Shown here one piece after another: positions 57,738-64,000 of a stretch of 64,000 bases of DNA; the first letter of the stretch is position 1; every line of letters begins with the position of its first letter. The stretch comes from Entoloma clypeatum. Its lineage: Eukaryota; Basidiomycota; Agaricomycetes; Agaricales; Entolomataceae. The notes beneath the pieces are model-generated. The model was not told the origin of the DNA. It saw only the letters and a program-made list of their open reading frames with translations, and ran no database searches. Location: contig OY751487.1 in the NCBI GenBank assembly GCA_963565915.1, positions 372,001 to 436,000 on the forward strand, given 5' to 3'. The translations under genes were made by a program, and so were the position numbers.

Positions 57738-60591
57738 CTATTGCAATCGGCCCAACGAGACATGGAACAAATTTGATCTAACAAATGATATAAGTCTGAA
57801 GGCACATAGGAGACGATAAGTAGTTTCACGAACATGAAGAGGTGCGGAATTGTCAGGAAGATAACGCAATGTTGTGATAGTGTTGAGGAAAGCTTGACAT
57901 CGTTCCAAAGACGTTTTGGGTTGTCTGAGCGAGGCGCCACCTCCGTTCAGGAATCTTGCAAAAGATTCGCACCATTGTAGTTCTCTTGCTGAGGGATTAT
58001 TGTTCTCTAAGAAGATATAATGAAGACATTCTATCATTTGCAATGCCGAAGACAAGTGGCGGTTGACATATAGACCACGGAGGATAAGAGATGTTTGGTT
58101 TGGTGATCCAAATGTCTAAAGCTTGATAAATAGTTGATGAACGAGAGAACATGAGAACTCACACTCGAGAAGGTGGAAAAAGATGAAGAAGACTCATCAA
58201 CATCAACAGCATTTGGCAAAATAGTGTTGAAACCATGCCTCATGGCTTCGATCAAAGGATGAGCACTGGAACATAGATATTCCTGACTCTGAAATAAGAC
58301 CCCCACTTTCAATTTCTCATAGACTTCTTCTATGCCAGTGTTTGTGAGGCGACGGATCTGAATTGCCTGTATTGAAATCAAAGAGCTTCGTCAACTGAAT
58401 CCTCTGAAGAATCAAGATTCCTGACCTGCATCCCAGGAACATGCTCAATAACAAGAAGCATCGGATCTTGATTGGGTGGAAGAAACATGGATGTTTCCCC
58501 ATCAGCATTAGTAACAAGACGAGGAGGCCAGGCCTTGAGTCGCTCGAACGCTTCGGGCGCAAGAACCTGAATACAATCAGCTTGAGTTGCAGCCGAATAT
58601 CCATGCAAGAGATAAATGATTAGAAGTGGCGAGATTGGAAGAAGATCATATTTTCTGAGCATGGTGAGTTGAATTATAAGACCATAAATCTCGAACAGCT
58701 CAAGATCTTGTTGAGAGGGAGTGGTTCCCAGAAGGAGGGGAACACGCAAGCCATCTGAGGTCGTGATCCAATGTGCCTCATTATCGATCATGAGTTCAAT
58801 GATTGCTTTCCAAGTCGACTTCGCAGGTCCATCACCAATTCCTTCACCACTAGTACTACATGAGTGATGAATTAGCATTCAGAAATAAGATAAACATACA
58901 TGCAAAATTCACATCCTTGACTTGTAAGGCATGGCAAATCAAAGTTGTGGATCGTAGTTCTGATCGGAAGATCAGGAAGTTGAGAATATTGAACACAGGA
59001 CGAAATGATGTCGAATAAAGCTTTGGCCGCATTCTCCGGTGAATCTGAGTTGATGATGAATTGGTCACTGACATAGGGGGTTGTGATAAAGGAAGTGATG
59101 CTACGCTTCCATTCCTGAATGGCAAATCTGGTGGCCATCAAGACATCGTCAGAAATGGTTGTATGAGGGGCAAATGATGTTGCGAGAGTAGTTGATCGAT
59201 GAGGAGAATTTGAATGTGGAGCGGCAAGTACAGCTGCAGGATTGGCTGAAATCGGGACTGGAGATGTCGCAAGACATGTCGAGTTATTCCAAACAAGTGA
59301 AAGAGATGAATGAGCAACATTTGGAACCAAAATCAGATCCAAAACAGGTATTGAGGATGGAAGCATAAGATCCAGTGATGATGGCGGAAAACCTGGGAAT
59401 CTGAGACGAGGGTCGATGTGAACATTGACCTCAACAGTTGACTGAATGATAGTGGTGAGACGATGGCACAGATCAAAGGATTGCTTGATACTTTATCAAC
59501 GTTGGTGTGGAGGATGATGTTGGTAAGTCAAGGGAATGCTGAGATTCCTGTCACAATGAGATTTAACAGAGATGTGAAAGGAACAAAAACAAAGACTTAC
59601 ATCACATGCCCTGCATTGCATATCCAGGAGATCATCGAGAGTAACAGATTCAAGATATGTAGCCCACAATCGCACGCCAAGACAAGTGTGATGTCTTCCA
59701 TCACTATTTAATGGTCCAACGATGGAGGATAAGACAGGGCCTAGTAAAACAATGAGTTATCGAGGAGAAAAAATGGATTACTTCACATACCAATGAACAG
59801 GACCTTTCTCTCTGCTGATTCAAGATTTGAAGGATCAAGAGGTGGACATGCTGGATAATGCTTCGCAGAAGTTTCCAACATCTTATGTGTTGTTGCCGAA
59901 ACTGAAGTATTGGACGGATGAAGAATAGTGCCCTTCCGAGAATGTGCTGAGGATGAGGCGTTGAAAAAGAGCCATTGGGATTCTCCGACGACAAGAGAGT
60001 CTGATGGTGATGATGTGAAAGCGAGTCCCTGTTGGTTGGAGTGCATCTCAAGTGCAGCATTGACAAGAACAGCTACATGTTCATTTGGTGATACATTGAT
60101 CGAAATATTGAATGCAAGGCCAAGTTGTCTTGCATTTTCCACAAATTGAGTCATCTCTACACCTGTTCTTGGGGCGCGTAACGTTGAGAAAGCTCGAATT
60201 TCCTCATGTGCAGGCTGATCATATTTGTCAAAACGACATGAATATTATCAGAAAAACGGCGAACTCACTGGTTCAGGATGGATAATTACAATGTATGGTT
60301 TTTGAATATTGCGGCCAGTGGATGATCGACGAGATGAAACACCACCGCGACTTTGTGCGCTGCCATCTGTGCGCGTTGGGAGTGAAACGGTGGGGAGTGC
60401 TACAAGCGGGTTTGCTGCTATACCACGAGAGGATGGTGTTGCAGGTCGGTGACGCTGGAATGCCTCAACACGGCGGTCATTCGTGCCTGGCATCTGGGAT
60501 ATTGTGCTTGTGCGTTGAGCAGGTGGTTCCCAGGCTGCTATACCGAGAGGCTGGCTACCTTGACGTTGAGGTGATGCGACACGAGGCTGAA
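57738..60591 (-). pseudogene. HECT-like multi-exon hypothetical gene, 5' end cut by the copia element
   Basis: Minus-strand exonic blocks run from 60591 (FNIQPRVASPQRQGSQPLG in frame up to the LTR) through RRSSTGRNIQKPYIVIIHPE, MTQFVENARQLGLAFNISIN, ATRFAIQEWKRSITSFITTP and FDLPCLTSQGCEFC to GIGDGPAKSTWKAIIELMID and YGLIIQLTMLRKYDLLPISP. The last exon holds FARFLNGGGASLRQPKTSLE and TLRYLPDNSAPLHV, ending near 57738. The order, with a GxGxGP segment and a C-terminal Leu-rich lobe, resembles a large Agaricomycete family with a HECT-like C-terminus that I associate with integrase genes. Ubiquitin-ligase activity is not shown, and no catalytic Cys motif is clear. The LTR at 60592 removes the start of the gene. 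Confidence 0.5.
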
Positions 60592-60901
60592 TGTTGAAAC
60601 TTTTCCCATCACGTAGATTAGATTAGATTAGATTACATCACGTGACCTTTACATATCTTCATTACATACTTGTTTGGTTGGTACAAACAGTAGTACGGTA
60701 TATAAGACCAGGAAACTGTCAATATCAACAAGTTGTCTCTTGACTCTTAACCAGCTCCATCGCTCTCACCAGCCTCAACCGCTCTCACTAGCCTTACCCC
60801 CTCCAAACCATGTAAGTGACCATAGCGGTATCGTAGAGTACTTCCACTGTAGCTATGTTGCTCAGTACACCTGTAGCTAGCGCCCAGGTGGAACTTCAAC
60901 A
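60592..60901 (+). repeat. 5' LTR of the second copia element
   Basis: It begins TGTTGAAAC and ends GGAACTTCAACA, so TGTTGAA/TTCAACA form perfect inverted ends. It contains a (GATTA)n run at about 60615–60636, a CACGTGACC word, and a TATA-like GTATATAAGACC near 60698. The mate LTR lies outside the window, so the length rests on the terminal inverted repeat and the adjacent primer site. Confidence 0.85.
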
Positions 60902-60913
60902 GGTTATGGGCCC
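60902..60913 (+). promoter_or_regulatory. Primer-binding site matching the anticodon arm of initiator tRNA-Met
   Basis: GGTTATGGGCCC directly follows the LTR and is identical to the site of the first copia element (27132–27143, minus). Its complement is the anticodon-arm sequence of initiator tRNA-Met. Confidence 0.8.
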
Positions 60914-61264
60914 TGGATAGCAGAGGGACTTGGGAAACGCTGGCAACAGCGAGTACCTGCCCACTCTACCCTGGTTGGCAAAGAACCGATCGAAAGATCT
61001 AGGTTCTGAGTCTTCCTTCTTCACATATGAACCTGGGAACGTCATTACGACAAGTACCTGTCATGAGATGTCCCTAAGGGGATTGACCTAGTACACTCCA
61101 TGTGGAAACGTTGATCGCACCTTATATGTTTCTGACATATAAAGGGTCTTCCCGTGACTGCTATTCCTAAAGGGAATATGTCATAAGGAAACATTTAAAT
61201 TGTTTTCTTGAATCATATTCATAACACATCACTGATTGGGAACCCTTTTTTAGATTCATCTACA

Positions 61265-62097
61265 ATGTCTACCTCTCGCTCTGCTCTCGACATCATCACC
61301 CCCTTCGACGGCATTGACTACCAAAGCTGGGCCGAAAGGATGAAGTCCTACCTCCTCCATCAAGGAGTCTGGCGCCTTGTTTCTGGCGACATCACCCGCC
61401 CTGTCATCGCCGACTTCACCACCACGGTCTCCACCCCTGGGGCCACTGCTGCTGCTCCCCCTGTGCTGGTTACCACTGTTGACCAGCCCGGCTTCCGCAA
61501 GGAAGAAAAAGCCTGGATTAGGGACGACGACACAGCCCTTGGAGCGATCCGTCTGAAAGTCTCTGAGGCGATCAGGCGACACATCAAAGACAGCACATCG
61601 GCACTTAACGCGTGGAAAACGCTAAAGGATGCCTACTCCAAGGTATCCCCGGCTGTCATCTTCGGTGACTTCAAGGCCGCCGCCACCTTCAAGCTGTCTG
61701 GACGCGACCCCGTGCCTGAAATCGAACGCCTGGGGTCTCTTTTCGCCCAGCTCGCCGATTCGAACTTTGTTGTCCCCGATCTAATGCAAGCAATGATCCT
61801 GGCCAATGCGATTCCCGACGCCTGGTCGTCGCTCTCCACCGCACTTTTCCAGGTCTATGACGCCGACGATTTCACCTACAAAGCCATCGCCGAGAGCATC
61901 ATCTCGGAATACAGGCGAAGCGCAAGGGGCAGGACCCCAAATGGGAAAAGCAGCAAAAGCCGAGTACCTCGCAGAACGATGCTGACGAGCAGCCTAACTC
62001 GGCCGACCCAAGTACCGCTTCTGAAAAGAAGAAGGGAAAGGGACGCTGGCGCAATCAGAAGAAAAGCGCTAACAATGCGGACAACACGTCCGACCAT
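61265..62097 (+). pseudogene. copia gag (frameshifted)
   Basis: The ATG at 61265 begins MSTSRSALDIITPFDGIDYQ. The UBN2-like gag core follows (MKSYLLHQGVWRLVSGD, SALNAWKTLKDAYSKVSPAV, DLMQAMILANAIPDAWSSLS). At about 61910–61920 (after EYR) the frame shifts: another frame continues KRKGQDPKWEKQQKPSTSQN and runs straight into the protease region. A one- or two-base indel explains it. Confidence 0.88.
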
Positions 62098-64000
62098 GTG
62101 GAAGAAACAGTTGAGTTTATTGCTCCTGCCATTCACTTCCCCCCTCTTCTGGCACCGTCCTTCACCACCGTCACTGGCCGCGGGAAAACAACAAGTACCG
62201 CACAGCCTGATTCAGGAAAAATGCAGTCGCTCCTGCAACGCATGAACCCGCCTCCTTCTCAGTACACCGGACTTCCATCTGGAAAACCGTCTGTGTGGAA
62301 AAAGAACGATCATGTCCGTAAACTCGCACAGAACATTGGTGCTCGTCCCTCAGGGTCAAACCTTCAAATTCTGGATATGATTATCCCAGAAGAAGATGGA
62401 AGACCATCCAAGCAGCGTCGAGTCACTCCGCCTTTGGATGACTCCCTCAGGATGATGGACATAGACCATCAAAGCGAGCGGATGGGGCCGGAACAATTTG
62501 AAGATGGGCTGATCGAACTTGACGGTTTGTCACATCCTTCTCTCAAACTTGACCAAATGGGAAACGCTAATAATCACGCACAGACATTTGAATATATATT
62601 AGCTAGTACCGATGCAGATAGTATAGATCTCTTTAGTGATGATCTGTACAAAAAATATATCAAACATTTCGCGTCCTGCACACACTGCAAAGAGAGAGAA
62701 CACGCTCAGTGGATCTTAGATTCCGGCGCATCATTACACTTTACCCATGAGTTCAAAGACTTCGCGTATTACAGGCCTCTCAAGGCTAAGCAATTTGTCC
62801 AAACAGCTGCAAAGGGAAAGAAACTGGAAATTCTCAGAGTTGGGGCCATTCCAGTATGGCATACCCTAAATGGGGAAATAAAAACCCATCTTCTCCGACC
62901 CGTATTCTACATTCCGGACATGGACACACGCCTATTGTCCCTAGGTGTCTTCCTTAATCACGGTTACAAAGTAGACGGAATGCGCGGAGAAATTAACATC
63001 TCCAAAGGACAGAACAAAATACAGTTCTCGCCTCACATTCTTGGACAAACCATTTATTGGTTAGACACTGAAATACGCTATGACCAAATCCATGCGATCT
63101 CTAGCGAAATCACTGTTGAAACCTGGCATAAACGCCTTGGCCACCCAAATGACCAGGCGCTCAATAAGATTCCCACCAGTACCAAAGGAGTACCCAAAAC
63201 ATTAGTACGTGAGAAATCACAGGAAAGCTGCACAGGGTGTCTCAAAGGGAAAATGCCGAATCAGTCATACCCCAATTCAATGACGAGGGCTGTCAAACCC
63301 TTCGATCTGATTCATTCAGACCTGAAACAGATATCCACGGCATCGTACCACAAGTACAAATACTTCCTCACGTTTTTGGACGATTTTTCATCTCATGTCT
63401 GGGTCGTCTTGCTTAGGAAAAAGTCTGGTGCCATTACGGCACTGAGACAGTTTCTTGCAATGATCCAGAACCAATTTGCCGCTACTCCTAAGAAGTGGCG
63501 AGTTGATGGAGGTGGAGAATTTGATGAATACAAAGATGTACTTGCCGATCATGGAATTCTGATCGACGTCACACTCCCATATCAGCACCAGCAGAATGGT
63601 AGAGCAGAAAGGATCAATTGAACACTATGGGAAAAATCTCAGGCATTGCGCTTCGATGCATGCTTACCGCCCATGTGGTGGGAATTCTGTTTGGAACACG
63701 CAGCATTTCTCTACAACAGAACCCCCATGCAGCGTCTTGAATGGAAAACCCCTTACTTCAGAGTGACCAATGAGATCCCCGACATGTCCAGCGTCAGAGT
63801 ATTTGGATGTCAGGCATATGTATATATCCCAAAGGAGAAACGTAGGAACTCCCTGGAATCAAGATCCCGATTGATGATTTATCTCGGATCGAAACCAGGG
63901 GTCAAAGGATACCGCTTCATGGATCCTGAGACCAACACGATTTTCATGGGCGGGAAAGCTATCTTTGATGAAAGCAAGTACCCTAGATGCCACATTGACC
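62098..64000 (+). pseudogene. copia protease and integrase, interrupted by TGA, runs off the window
   Basis: The protease site is WILDSGASLHFTHEF. The pre-integrase motif is intact here, ETWHKRLGHPNDQALNK. The zinc end is SCTGCLKGKMPNQ. The integrase core has HSDLKQISTASYHKYKYFLT, FLDDFSSHVWVVLL, WRVDGGGEFDEY and HQQNGRAERIN, followed by TGA (63619–63621) where Arg is expected, then TLWEKSQALRFDACLPPMWW. Sequence after the stop stays in the same frame to 64000 (VFGCQAYVYIPKEKR). Reverse transcriptase lies beyond the window. Confidence 0.9.

Larger units (their letters stand above)
60592..64000 (+). mobile_element. Ty1/copia retrotransposon, 3' part outside the window
   Basis: It begins with a 310-bp LTR, then a primer site, a 350-nt leader, gag, protease and integrase; the window ends inside pol. 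The 5' flank is GCTGA (60587–60591), the expected target duplication, but the 3' end cannot be seen. It carries one frameshift in gag and one TGA in the integrase. It has no extra ORF between LTR and gag, unlike the copia element at 20732–27492. Confidence 0.92.

Overview
The window looks like a stretch of a basidiomycete (Agaricomycete mushroom) nuclear chromosome. The evidence is many short GT–AG introns of about 45–70 nt, typical mushroom families (a tandem WD40 repeat protein of the NACHT/NLR type, an F-box-like protein, a membrane-anchored WD40 protein, a HECT-like/integrase neighbourhood), an intron-bearing tRNA-Arg, and chromodomain Ty3/gypsy and Ty1/copia elements. I could not name the species. 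All gene models were spliced by eye. Three multi-exon models (GH31, TYR1 and PRP4) and one fusion gene close with consistent phases and a total length divisible by three.

Layout. 1–20 kb is mostly host genes: a 5'-truncated WD40 repeat gene (+), an F-box-like gene (–), a 13-exon secreted GH31 glucosidase (+), an unrecognised spliced gene (–), an in-frame relic of a second GH31 3' end, a carboxymuconolactone decarboxylase/alpha-beta hydrolase fusion (+), a broken papain-like peptidase lacking its catalytic residues (+), an unrecognised minus-strand gene, a membrane plus WD40 gene with about 17 exons (+), tRNA-Arg(ACG) (–) and a 160-bp tandem repeat. 20.7–35 kb is a transposon block: a full-length copia element (–) with a 5-bp target duplication and an extra ORF upstream of gag, a foldback repeat, a chromodomain gypsy element (–) that has lost its 5' LTR, and a long inverted repeat. 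36.8–41.7 kb holds two conserved housekeeping genes, TYR1 (prephenate dehydrogenase, +) and PRP4 (spliceosomal protein kinase, –), which converge. 43.3–49.3 kb is a full-length chromodomain gypsy element (+) with a 5-bp target duplication. 49.3–60.6 kb is decayed accessory DNA: a hAT scrap, an integrase-core gene, a crippled NRPS-type adenylation gene and a HECT-like gene whose 5' end is cut by a second copia element (+), which runs off the end of the window.

The most useful overall observations concern the retroelements. All ten premature stops I could place in the four elements are TGA where relatives have arginine, as expected from CGA to TGA change at CpG. The three LTR–LTR differences and a mutated reverse-transcriptase active site are also explained by CpG deamination. 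The elements use two priming strategies: the copia elements carry a primer site matching the anticodon arm of initiator tRNA-Met, and the intact gypsy element carries an 11-nt self-priming site of the Tf1 type. Both gypsy elements share a GAT-TTT motif a fixed distance before the gag stop, at a –1 frame change into pol. The left copia element carries a 278-codon intact ORF that begins inside its LTR and encodes a membrane plus cysteine-rich protein. This is the best candidate here for something undescribed.
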